Origin: an uncultured Bacilli bacterium
Lineage (GTDB): Bacteria > Bacillota_I > Bacilli_A > RF39 > UBA660
NCBI GenBank assembly: GCA_934131005.1
Contig: CAKOYV010000020.1
Span: 1 to 14,648 of the forward strand
DNA length: 14,648 bases
Direction of reading: 5' to 3'
The translations under genes and the position numbers were made by a program. The first letter of the stretch is position 1, and the number at the start of each line of letters is the position of its first letter. Below are positions 7,624-14,486 of the stretch, piece after piece. The notes under the pieces are model-generated. The model saw only the letters and a list, made by a program, of their open reading frames with translations, was not told the DNA's origin and did no database searches.

Positions 7624-7658
7624 TTTTTTTTGATATTTGACACCTGTTTTTTTTTACT

Positions 7659-8540
7659 TTACACTCCACCTGATACTTCATAAGTATCTGTTATAAGAAT
7701 AAAGGCTTTTTTATCTAATTCTTTAATTATTTCTTTAGCTAAATAATATTTTCTAGTAGGAATTGCACAAATTAATATTTTTTTACTATCTCCTTTATAG
7801 CCCCCTTTGGCGTTAATTATTGTGGAGCCACAGTTTAAATCTGAGAGAATATATTGATTTATTTCTGGGGCTTTGTCCGTTATTATCATAAATGTTTTAG
7901 TCACTGATGTTTCAAGCATTACTTTATCTGTTATTATAGAGGCTACATATAGAGCTATAATAGCATATAAAACGTTAGTTATATCAAAGAAAATGCCACT
8001 TAAGATAACAATTATTCCGTTAGAAATAAGACTAGCTTTACCAATAGAGATGCCTAAATATTTATAAAGCATTTGATAGATTGTTTGAAAACCTCCTACA
8101 GAGAAACTACTTCTTATTATTATTCCATTACCAAGGCCCATAACAACGCCACCTAGGAAAACTGTTAGGAATAGTGATATATCATTTAAATTAATTATAT
8201 TAGTAAAGATGCTAGTAAATTTCATGAATATTGGGAGAATAATAACACCACAGATAGTTTTAATTGTATTATATTTACCTAAGGTTATAAAACCTATTAT
8301 TAAGAAAGCTAGTGAGAAAAGAAAAACAAATAAACTTTCATCCATATGAAATACTTTATTTATAATAATAGCAAGGCCTGCTGAGCCACCTGTTACAATA
8401 TAGTTAGGCGAGAAAAAAAGACTAAAAGATAGAGCGTAGAGAAAAACACCCCAAATAAATAAGGCACAACGTTCTGTAAAATTTTGACTAGTTATTTTTA
8501 ATAAAAATTGATTTATATCCATATTACTACTTTTATTCAT
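7659..8540 (-). CDS. YitT family membrane protein (DUF2179), second copy
   Basis: A 293-residue integral membrane protein: five or six hydrophobic segments from about 25 to 205, including the glycine-rich GGVVMGLGNGIIIRSSFSVGG (130-150), then a soluble C-terminal DUF2179 domain (about 213-293) with the SxIINAKGGY core and IPTRKYY. The function of the family is not established; the tail domain resembles ligand-binding domains. It is a diverged paralogue of the gene directly upstream. The ATG at 8540 follows the TAA of that gene with no base between, and AAGGAG lies inside the upstream coding end, so the two are translationally coupled. Confidence 0.9.
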   Translation of the reverse strand: MNKSSNMDINQFLLKITSQNFTERCALFIWGVFLYALSFSLFFSPNYIVTGGSAGLAIIINKVFHMDESLFVFLFSLAFLIIGFITLGKYNTIKTICGVIILPIFMKFTSIFTNIINLNDISLFLTVFLGGVVMGLGNGIIIRSSFSVGGFQTIYQMLYKYLGISIGKASLISNGIIVILSGIFFDITNVLYAIIALYVASIITDKVMLETSVTKTFMIITDKAPEINQYILSDLNCGSTIINAKGGYKGDSKKILICAIPTRKYYLAKEIIKELDKKAFILITDTYEVSGGV

Positions 8541-9428
8541 TTAATGACTCCTTGAACTTACTTCGTATGCATCGCATGCTAGGAAGAAAATATTTTTATC
8601 TATTTCTCTTAATCCTTCTTTAACAATGAAGTATTGTCTTGTTGGTACAACTCCTAGTAATAGGCTTTGACGTTCATTAGTGTAACCTCCTCTAGCATTA
8701 ATGATAGTTACACCGCCATCTGAGATTGATAATAGAAAGTCTTTTACATCTTCTTCTTTTTCTGTAACAATATAGAAAGCCTTACTTTGGGAGATTCCTA
8801 GAACAACTTTATCTGTTATAAAACTTATTATGTATAGAACTAAAAAGCCATATAAAACTGTTTCCCAAGGAGATACTATTAGGCCTAATAATACTACCAT
8901 GCCATCTGATAGCCAAGTAGCTTTGCCTAAGCTTATTTTAGTATACTTAGAAACTATTTCGGTAATTATATCTGTACCACCTGTATTAAAATTAGTTTTA
9001 TATATTAAACCATAGCCAAGTCCTGATAAAGTGCCTCCAAAAATTGCTATTACTAACAATTCTACATTTTCAAATTTTATATATGGAACTAAATATTGGG
9101 TTAAGTAGATAAAAATTGGTAGCATTATTGAACCAACAATGGCATGCTTAGTTTTCTTTTTACCTAGAAATATATAACTTACAAATAGTAATAATATATT
9201 TGCAAATAAGATAAATATATATGGTTCGATGCCAAATTGTTTAAAAATTAGAGAAAGGCCTGATACTCCAAAACAGACTATTCCATATTGATTGAAAAAG
9301 ATATTAAAGGCAAAAGCTACTATAAAGCAGCCGATTGCTAGTAGAGTATATCTTTTTACTAAGTCTTTTTTATCTAATTCATCTAAAATTTTACTAATTC
9401 TTTTCTCTCTTAATTTTTTAAATATCAC
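8541..9428 (-). CDS. YitT family membrane protein (DUF2179), first copy, YvjA-like by position
   Basis: A 295-residue protein of the same design as its neighbour: membrane segments between about 27 and 210, the glycine-rich GTLSGLGYGLIYKTNFNTGG (about 130-150), and a DUF2179 tail with VTIINARGGYT and VVPTRQYF. The start is GTG at 9428 (minus strand GTGATATTT), four bases after the TGA of prfB, behind AAGGAAG at the prfB end. As I recall, Bacillus has one YitT-type gene (yvjA) just after prfB and close to ftsEX, which makes this copy the likely ancestral one and the next a duplicate. Role unknown. Confidence 0.9.
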   Translation of the reverse strand: MIFKKLREKRISKILDELDKKDLVKRYTLLAIGCFIVAFAFNIFFNQYGIVCFGVSGLSLIFKQFGIEPYIFILFANILLLFVSYIFLGKKKTKHAIVGSIMLPIFIYLTQYLVPYIKFENVELLVIAIFGGTLSGLGYGLIYKTNFNTGGTDIITEIVSKYTKISLGKATWLSDGMVVLLGLIVSPWETVLYGFLVLYIISFITDKVVLGISQSKAFYIVTEKEEDVKDFLLSISDGGVTIINARGGYTNERQSLLLGVVPTRQYFIVKEGLREIDKNIFFLACDAYEVSSRSH

Positions 9429-9432
9429 TATA

Positions 9433-10519
9433 TCACTTCCTTAATCCATTTATTATAAATTCATCTATTTGTCCATCTAAAACATCTTCTACATTGCTTG
9501 TTTCATAACCTGATACATTATCAATGACTCTTGTATATGGGCACATTACATAACTACGCTTTCCTGAACCAAAAGAATTAGCCATTCTTGATTGTTTTAA
9601 ACTATCTATTTCTTTATTTTTTTCTTCTAATTCTTTTGCATATAATTTGCTTTTTAATACTTCTAGACAATGTTCTTTATTTTGAATTTGGCTTCGTTCA
9701 TTTTGGCAAGTTACAACAATTCCTGTTGGTAAGTGAGTTATTCTAACAGCACTGTCAGTAGTATTTACACCTTGGCCTCCAGGTCCACTACTTCTATAAA
9801 TATCAATTTTTAAGTCTTTATCGTTAATTTCAATGTCAATATTTTTATCTATTTCAGGTGTTATTTCTACAGATGCAAAAGATGTATGTCTACGTTTATT
9901 TGAATCAAATGGACTTATTCTTACTAGACGATGGACGCCTTTTTCCCCTTTTAAATAGCCATAAGCATTGTAGCCATCTACTTTTAACATAACACTTTTT
10001 AGGCCTACTTCTTCTCCTGGTTGTTTATCTAATTCTTCAATTTTATAATTATGTTTAGTTAAATATCTTGTATACATGCGATATAACATATTTGTCCAAT
10101 CACATGACTCTGTTCCACCTGCTCCGGCATGAATTTCTAAGATGCAATTATTTTTATCATATTCTCCTGATAAATATGTTGATAATTTTAATTCTTCTAA
10201 TTGAGGTAATATTTGATTATACTCTTCTTCTAGAATACTAAGTAATTCATCATCTTCAGATATAAGCATAATTGTTTCTAAATTATCTTTTATCTTTTTT
10301 TCTACTTCTAGAGGTGGGTTTACTATTTTGGTAAGATTATTTAGCTTATTAATTATTTTATTAGATTTTTCTTTATCACTCCAAAAATTTGGTTTGTTTA
10401 CTTCGATTTGGAGTTTAGAGATTTCTTGTTGTTTTTCTTCTAAGTCAAAGAGACCTCCTTATGTCTATTATTTCTTTTTCTAAATTTTGATATGCTGCTT
10501 GTAATTCCTTTAAATTCAT
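9433..10519 (-). CDS. prfB: Peptide chain release factor 2, read through a programmed +1 frameshift
   Basis: Reads UAA and UGA stops and triggers peptide release. The full product is about 361 residues in two frames. Frame one starts with ATG at 10519 behind GAGGAG and encodes 24 residues ending RRSL, then TGA at 10447-10445. Skipping one base gives DLEEKQQ and the rest of RF2 to the TGA at 9435-9433. A start at the ATG at 10269 would miss about 83 N-terminal residues. Landmarks in the complete protein are the codon-reading SPF tripeptide (about 202-204) and the catalytic GGQ in SGPGGQGVN (about 247-249), both within a few residues of their E. coli positions. The shift site makes synthesis self-limiting: with much RF2 the UGA is read as stop, with little the ribosome shifts. 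First gene of an operon with the two YitT genes. Confidence 0.97.
10444..10459 (-). promoter_or_regulatory. prfB programmed +1 frameshift site
   Basis: On the minus strand: AGGAGG (10459-10454), three bases TCT, the slippery CTT (10450-10448), then TGA followed by C (10447-10444). The spacing of three bases between the internal Shine-Dalgarno and CTT and the poor UGA-C stop context match the E. coli prfB site (AGGGGG, TAT, CTT TGA C). Confidence 0.95.
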
Positions 10520-10542
10520 CTTATCACTCCTCGTATATTAGT

Positions 10543-10548
10543 ATTATA
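10543..10548 (-). promoter_or_regulatory. Probable -10 box of the prfB operon
   Basis: TATAAT on the minus strand, 24 bases before the prfB ATG. The region 17 bases further upstream is a T-rich stretch without a good -35, so only the -10 is convincing. Confidence 0.45.
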
Positions 10549-10643
10549 ACTTATAAGATACAAAAAAGAAAGTTTTTTTGCTTAGATAATTTTATTTACA
10601 CAAAGGCTTTTTATTTTTTTAGTAAGAAAATTTTATATTATCG

Positions 10644-10682
10644 TAATTAAAAATTCTAGTGAGTAGTTGATATTTTTAATTA
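10644..10682 (-). terminator. Possible AT-only terminator after the DUF1848 gene
   Basis: TAATTAAAAAT (10644-10654) and ATTTTTAATTA (10672-10682) are an exact 11-bp inverted repeat with a 17-base loop, two bases past the TAA of the DUF1848 gene. The stem has no GC pair, so its strength is doubtful; I saw no better terminator between this gene and prfB. Confidence 0.35.
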
Positions 10683-10684
10683 TA

Positions 10685-11617
10685 TTAAAATAGAGTTAAT
10701 TGTTCTTTTTCTACTTTATAACTTTGTTGTTTGGCAATAGTTATTTTATCATCTGGTTCTAGATTGCCGATTAAAAGAGGAGAAGTTTTTGAGTGATGTT
10801 TAATATTATTTATAACTAATTCTTTGTTAGTATTAGCATAACAATAACGACATAAATGAGGGCAAGAATTATATGCACCTATATCACTTCCCATAAGACA
10901 ATTACAACCAGTTCTAACGTTTCTTGTTTTAGTAGGTTTTATTTTGTAATGAATACTTTTACTAATTATTGTATCACTTTTGCACCCAGTAGTATTAAGG
11001 CCATAAACGCTTAGAAATTCGCCTTCACAGCAAGTATATATTTCAATATTATTTTCATTGCCTATTTTACTAAAAGCTTTAGCTAATATTATTTGTTCAA
11101 CTTTAGTAGGTGGTCTTAGAGAAGGTGCATTTTTCTTTACTTTATCATATAAATCTAGAAAACTGATAACACAGGTAGTTGTATAGCCTTTTAAATTTTC
11201 TAAAATATATTTAAATTCCTTAATATGTCTTTCTATAGTAAACTCTTCGTTTAGAAAAATTGGATCATAACGTAGACCTACAAAACTATTATTTAATTTT
11301 TTGGATAGTTTTTGAAAAGATTTGATAACTCTATCTTTATTTGGAACATTTGGTTCAATATCTTTGCCATAGGGAGTTATGGTTACATACCATAGAGTAT
11401 TATATTCAGATAAATCATCAAGATATTTTAACATAGGTTCAGGATTTTTAGTACAGAAATCGATACAATCAACTACTTCTTTGTTTAGATAATATTTAGT
11501 TACTTGTTTGGGATAGTATGGATTTCTAGTGTAAACATAACCTTCTTTAATTCTATTCATAAACCATTCTGAATAAAATGCAGGGATATCTGTACGCATT
11601 CCAGTATTTATAATCAT
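10685..11617 (-). CDS. DUF1848 family protein with a radical-SAM-like cysteine motif
   Basis: A 310-residue cytoplasmic protein that I recognise as DUF1848 from its N terminus (MIINTGMRTDIPAFYSEWF), the middle FVGLRYDPI and SFLDLYDK segments, and the C-terminal cluster. That cluster reads CNCLMGSDIGAYNSCPHLCRYCYANTN in outline, with Cys252-x3-Cys256-x2-Cys259 in the spacing that binds a 4Fe-4S cluster in radical SAM enzymes; more cysteines lie at 196, 197, 212, 238 and 240. In ordinary radical SAM enzymes the motif is near the N terminus, here it is near the C terminus. Family function is not known to me. The ATG overlaps the TGA of the alkylation-repair fusion as ATGA, so the two are made together and a role in DNA or nucleotide repair is plausible (inference). 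Confidence 0.85.
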   Translation of the reverse strand: MIINTGMRTDIPAFYSEWFMNRIKEGYVYTRNPYYPKQVTKYYLNKEVVDCIDFCTKNPEPMLKYLDDLSEYNTLWYVTITPYGKDIEPNVPNKDRVIKSFQKLSKKLNNSFVGLRYDPIFLNEEFTIERHIKEFKYILENLKGYTTTCVISFLDLYDKVKKNAPSLRPPTKVEQIILAKAFSKIGNENNIEIYTCCEGEFLSVYGLNTTGCKSDTIISKSIHYKIKPTKTRNVRTGCNCLMGSDIGAYNSCPHLCRYCYANTNKELVINNIKHHSKTSPLLIGNLEPDDKITIAKQQSYKVEKEQLTLF

Positions 11618-12690
11618 TGATTTTCCTTATACATAAAGCATGATTTAGTATGAGAATAAATTACTCCTATGGCTTGAAGGTATGAATAAATAATAGTTGT
11701 ACCTACAAATTTCATTCCTCTTTTAATTAAATCGTTAGATATACTATCTGATAGGCTAGATTTGGTTTTATCTTGCTCATAAATAGTTTGTCCGTTAGTA
11801 AATGTTTTTAAATAGTTATAAAAAGAACCATACTCTTTTTGAATGCTTTTAAAAATTTTGGCGTTATTGATACTAGCTTTTATTTTTAGTTTATTTCTAA
11901 TTATATTTTTATTTTCTGATAATTTCTTTATTTTATTTTCATCATATGAACATACTTTATCTACATCAAAATTATCATAAGCTTCTTTGAAGGATTTTCT
12001 TTTATTTAAAACACATTCCCACGAAAGCCCTGCTTGGAAAGATTCTAAAATAAGCATTTCAAATAAATATTTATCATCAAAGTTAGCTCTTCCCCATTCT
12101 TTGTCGTGGTATTCTATATATTTGGGATTATTTAAATTACACCATGGACATCTTGTCATAAGAGAATTTATTTTTGGTAAGCTAAATTTACTCATATCAT
12201 TTTTTTCAATTTTTAGGAGTTTTATTTTGTTGTGAATACCACCACCATAGCCTGTTAAATTACCATTTGCGCCTACTACTCTATGACATGGGATGATTAT
12301 ACAAATAGGGTTCCAACCAACAGCTCCGCCTACTGCTTGGGCTGACATTTTGGTGATTTTTCTTTTTTTAGCTATTTCTTTAGCAATGTCGTTATAAGTT
12401 ATAACTTCTCCATAGGGAATTTTATTCATAATATCTATTACTAATTTTCTAAAGGTAGTTAGATTATCTATTTTGTATTTTGGGGTAAAATTTGGAATAT
12501 TGCCGCTAAAATAGATATCTAGCCATTTTATTGTTTCTCTGAATATTGGTAAATCTTTTTTCTTAAAATTACCATGATGTTTTAAGGTGTCTTTTGAATC
12601 TTTAAACCATAAGCCTGTTAGATATTCACCATTACTTGTTAGATAAATAGTTCCTAGTGGTGATAAATATTCTTTTATATAATTATTCAT
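11614..12690 (-). CDS. Fused O6-methylguanine-DNA methyltransferase and 3-methyladenine DNA glycosylase I (Ogt-Tag)
   Basis: Two repair enzymes in one 358-residue chain. Residues about 1-163 are a methylated-DNA-protein-cysteine methyltransferase, with the recognition helix region and the active site IIPCHRVVG (acceptor Cys135); it removes alkyl groups from O6 of guanine by self-alkylation. After a short linker, residues about 176-358 are Tag, which excises 3-methyladenine: RCPWC, YHDKEWG, LESFQAGLSW (Glu216 and Trp224 in the base pocket), RGMKFVGTT and HTKSC. The zinc ligands of E. coli Tag appear conserved as Cys181, His195, His347 and Cys351. Both halves are intact by motif. The ATG at 12690 follows AAGGAGG; a strong hairpin lies just upstream of that site. 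Downstream, DUF1848 is coupled by ATGA. Frame is continuous through the junction, so the fusion is real in this sequence. Confidence 0.95.
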   Translation of the reverse strand: MNNYIKEYLSPLGTIYLTSNGEYLTGLWFKDSKDTLKHHGNFKKKDLPIFRETIKWLDIYFSGNIPNFTPKYKIDNLTTFRKLVIDIMNKIPYGEVITYNDIAKEIAKKRKITKMSAQAVGGAVGWNPICIIIPCHRVVGANGNLTGYGGGIHNKIKLLKIEKNDMSKFSLPKINSLMTRCPWCNLNNPKYIEYHDKEWGRANFDDKYLFEMLILESFQAGLSWECVLNKRKSFKEAYDNFDVDKVCSYDENKIKKLSENKNIIRNKLKIKASINNAKIFKSIQKEYGSFYNYLKTFTNGQTIYEQDKTKSSLSDSISNDLIKRGMKFVGTTIIYSYLQAIGVIYSHTKSCFMYKENQ

Positions 12691-12695
12691 ACTTA

Positions 12696-12751
12696 CCTCC
12701 TTTAAAATTAAAAAGTGTCAACAAAGCAAATTTTGTTCACACTTTTATTTT
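12696..12751 (-). repeat. Hairpin repeat, copy A, in the leader of the Ogt-Tag gene
   Basis: Arms AAAAGTGT-C-AACAAA (12711-12725) and TTTGTT-C-ACACTTTT (12732-12746) pair at 14 positions around one mismatch, with a six-base loop. On the minus strand the hairpin is followed by TTTTTAATTTT and then directly by AAAGGAGG and the ATG of the Ogt-Tag gene. It could end transcripts coming from the pyrophosphatase gene or attenuate the repair operon. A close relative lies at 14474-14530. I see no good promoter between hairpin and start codon, so the repair operon is probably transcribed through it. The rest of 12752-12885 is AT-rich without a clear feature. Confidence 0.7.
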
Positions 12752-12885
12752 ACAATATATTTTTAATATTTGATACATTTATGTAATATTTTTAAACAAT
12801 TTTTTAAATTTAAGTTGAATCGTTTTTCTTTTGGTATATCATATTTTCATAAATATTCATTGTTAACGTTATTATGTTAGGTGGA

Positions 12886-13488
12886 TTATTTTTTCACATT
12901 TTGTTTTAGGTAAATGTCTTGATACCAATTAGCAAATAATTCAGTTGCTGATGTATGGCCATCATTTCGATTTTTTCTTTCTTCATCAGACATCTCGGCT
13001 AAAGTTTTATCACAATTATTTGGTATAAATACATACCAAAGATTAGATTTTGCTTTTTTTATTGAATTTCCTTTTCGACTAAATGCTAATGTTCCACTAC
13101 TTACTCCATAAAATGTATAAAATTTTTGACCATCATAAAAAGTTAAACAATCAACAAATTTACATGCTCTATTACTTTTATTTTTCATTATTTCAAGTAA
13201 TTTATCTATGTCCGAACTAATTCCACTTCTTTTAACAAAAGCTCCCGGATAACCTGGATTATTTGGATAATCATCTATATAAAATCCTGTATCAGCTACA
13301 AAACAAGGTATTTGTAAAATTTTGTAAGCATCTTGAGCTTTTTTTTTCGATATTTTTTCAATATCATTTATTTCTATTTCCTCAAAATCATATTCATAAA
13401 AGTCTATACTTATATTTTTTGCTTTAAAATATTCTTTAACAGAAACATATTTACCATAATTTCCAGTTACATAAATTAATTTTTTCAT
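12886..13488 (-). CDS. HAM1/RdgB-like non-canonical purine NTP pyrophosphatase
   Basis: A 200-residue protein of the inosine triphosphate pyrophosphatase fold: N-terminal VTGNYGK (7-13, the TxNxxK nucleotide-binding motif), FVADTGFYIDDYPNNPGYPG (63-82, matching the EDSGLxVDALxGxPG segment) and KTLAEMSDEERKNRND (161-176, matching the AELSxEEK segment). Such enzymes hydrolyse ITP, XTP or dITP to the monophosphate and keep damaged purines out of nucleic acid. The usual C-terminal ISHRGKA box reads NDGHTSA here, so the protein belongs to a divergent branch and its exact substrate is open. The ATG at 13488 has GAGGAG nine bases upstream; an ATG at 13512 lacks one. Neighbours (alkylation repair downstream) fit a nucleic-acid quality-control role. 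Confidence 0.85.
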   Translation of the reverse strand: MKKLIYVTGNYGKYVSVKEYFKAKNISIDFYEYDFEEIEINDIEKISKKKAQDAYKILQIPCFVADTGFYIDDYPNNPGYPGAFVKRSGISSDIDKLLEIMKNKSNRACKFVDCLTFYDGQKFYTFYGVSSGTLAFSRKGNSIKKAKSNLWYVFIPNNCDKTLAEMSDEERKNRNDGHTSATELFANWYQDIYLKQNVKK

Positions 13489-13529
13489 TTTACACTTCTC
13501 CTCTAAAATCATACTTTTTTACTAAGATA

Positions 13530-13726
13530 TTAATTGAATTTTTGTTGGGTTAAATCAATTTTATCATCAGTTATTTTCTTGAATAAAATATATTTTATAA
13601 TATACACTAATGCCTTTTCAAAAATGGTCTTCATTCATATCTTCTGTATTAAAAATAGCTATATTAGAATATTTATTTAAGTTTATTTTCAATTGTAGGT
13701 GTTGTTGTAGTTGTATGTTTAATCAT
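13530..13726 (-). pseudogene. Frameshifted small gene of unknown function
   Basis: A perfect AAGAAGGAGG and an ATG at 13726 open a 17-codon frame (MIKHTTTTTPTIENKLK, then TAA). Removing one A in the run before that stop continues the frame as NKYSNIAIFNTEDMNEDHF; removing one T in the run after that continues it as EKALVYIIKYILF and on to a TAA at 13532-13530. Restored, it would encode about 65 residues, polar then helical. The two breaks both lie in homopolymer runs, so sequencing error is possible, but the region around it is also eroded. I do not recognise the family. The 291 bases between the pyrophosphatase and the WYL gene hold nothing else I can support except the palindrome listed separately. 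Confidence 0.4.
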
Positions 13727-13732
13727 TATAAA

Positions 13733-13769
13733 ACCTCCTTCTTAATTAGATTTTAACAAAGAAGGAGGT
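13733..13769. repeat. Palindrome of Shine-Dalgarno and anti-Shine-Dalgarno sequence
   Basis: ACCTCCTTCTT (13733-13743) and AAGAAGGAGGT (13759-13769) form a perfect 11-bp stem with a 15-base loop. On each strand the arm with GGAGG is the downstream one and is followed by an ATG at normal distance: 13726 on the minus strand (17-codon frame) and 13778-13780 on the plus strand (MSVIKVF then TAA). The hairpin would hide the ribosome binding site in either transcript. On the minus strand TTTTATAAT follows, so it could also act as a weak terminator for the WYL gene. Confidence 0.7.
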
Positions 13770-13779
13770 AATATATATG

Positions 13780-14259
13780 TCAGTTATAAAAGTTTTCTAA
13801 TAATTTAATAGATTTTATTCTATTAATATAAAAATGTCTTATTTCTTCTTTCAATTCACAGTAAGCCGCTACTCCCCATTCATTCCCTAAAAGAATTAAA
13901 TCATACGGACAAATAGTTCTGCTGCTAATGTTTTCTTCATTTTTAGAATAATATTCTATTAAACATTTTCTTTTTTCTTTTATAGCTCTATTTATTAAAT
14001 TAAATAAAGTTTTATTTTGGGTATTAATTTCGTTTGGTATTATAAACCTTTTTGGTACATTTATGTTTTGGTTTAAAACATAGCCACCATATGGTCCTTT
14101 AATAGTTTCTATATAAATGCCAGCTTTTTCAATTTCATTTTTGTATACTCTAATCATTCTAGGAGTAACTTCTAATTTTTCAGCCAATTCAGCAATACTA
14201 TATTTTCTGCCTGTGCTTAAGTATTCAATCATACTAAGTACATTACTAATTTTAGACAT
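13780..14259 (-). CDS. Short HTH-WYL transcriptional regulator, C terminus possibly truncated
   Basis: A 159-residue protein. Residues about 4-62 are an HTH_11/DeoR-type winged helix (SIAELAEKLEVTPRMIRVYK, then KGPYGGYVL as the wing), and about 86-159 match a WYL domain (RKCLIEYYSKNEE, CPYDLILLGNEWGVAAYCE, RHFYINRIKSIKLLE). The WYL signature itself reads WGV at 128-130. WYL regulators bind DNA and sense small ligands or nucleic acid, and often sit with defence or mobile genes. Usual members are about 300 residues with a C-terminal extension; here the protein ends right after the WYL core, against the palindrome, so a truncation is likely though a naturally short form cannot be excluded. Start behind GGTGAT at 14259. 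Target genes unknown. Confidence 0.8.
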   Translation of the reverse strand: MSKISNVLSMIEYLSTGRKYSIAELAEKLEVTPRMIRVYKNEIEKAGIYIETIKGPYGGYVLNQNINVPKRFIIPNEINTQNKTLFNLINRAIKEKRKCLIEYYSKNEENISSRTICPYDLILLGNEWGVAAYCELKEEIRHFYINRIKSIKLLENFYN

Positions 14260-14285
14260 TATATCACCATCACTTTACTAAAAAT

Positions 14286-14294
14286 TGTAACACA
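14286..14294 (-). promoter_or_regulatory. Possible extended -10 promoter of the WYL gene
   Basis: On the minus strand TGTTACAAT reads TGnTACAAT, about 28 bases before the ATG at 14259. No convincing -35 lies 16-18 bases upstream. Confidence 0.35.
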
Positions 14295-14318
14295 AATAAT
14301 AGCGTTTTTATTTAACAT

Positions 14319-14486
14319 TTATTCATAAGATTTACTAACTTTAGGATTATAATCTACAAAAGTCGCCTACCTTCTAAATTTAGTAGCAATTTTAGATTTT
14401 ATTCTATAACCTAAAGATATAATTATATCTAAATTGTAATATTTAACTTTTCATTTTCTTCCTCTCCAAAAAACTCCTTTTTAAAT
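14319..14486 (-). pseudogene. Broken RhuM-like gene fragment
   Basis: The minus strand encodes KYYNLDIIISLGYRIKSK and then IATKFRR, a TAG (14369-14367), and AT. This matches the core of RhuM-family proteins, YYNLDxIISxGYRxxSxxxxxFRxWAT, and the TAG falls exactly where Trp is expected (TGG to TAG by one base). Just upstream the frame breaks: one extra A in the A-run near 14450 would join it to FKKEFFGEEENEK. After the AT the sequence no longer looks like the family and ends at a TAA (14321-14319). Full-length RhuM proteins are about 330 residues, so this is a small relic. RhuM genes are often found in mobile or genomic islands (family knowledge). Confidence 0.7.

Noticed and set aside
7641..7658. 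Sequence resembling half of the hairpin repeat (AACAGGTGTCAAA on the minus strand)
   Set aside because: Only one arm is present and there is no matching arm nearby, so it cannot be called a third copy.
10588..10640. T-rich stretches upstream of prfB as a terminator or riboswitch
   Set aside because: No GC-containing stem precedes the T runs on either strand, and no conserved aptamer pattern was visible.
12716..12721. TTGACA on the minus strand just before the Ogt-Tag gene, as a -35 box
   Set aside because: No -10 follows at 16-18 bases; that position is the Shine-Dalgarno sequence. The letters are part of the hairpin arm.
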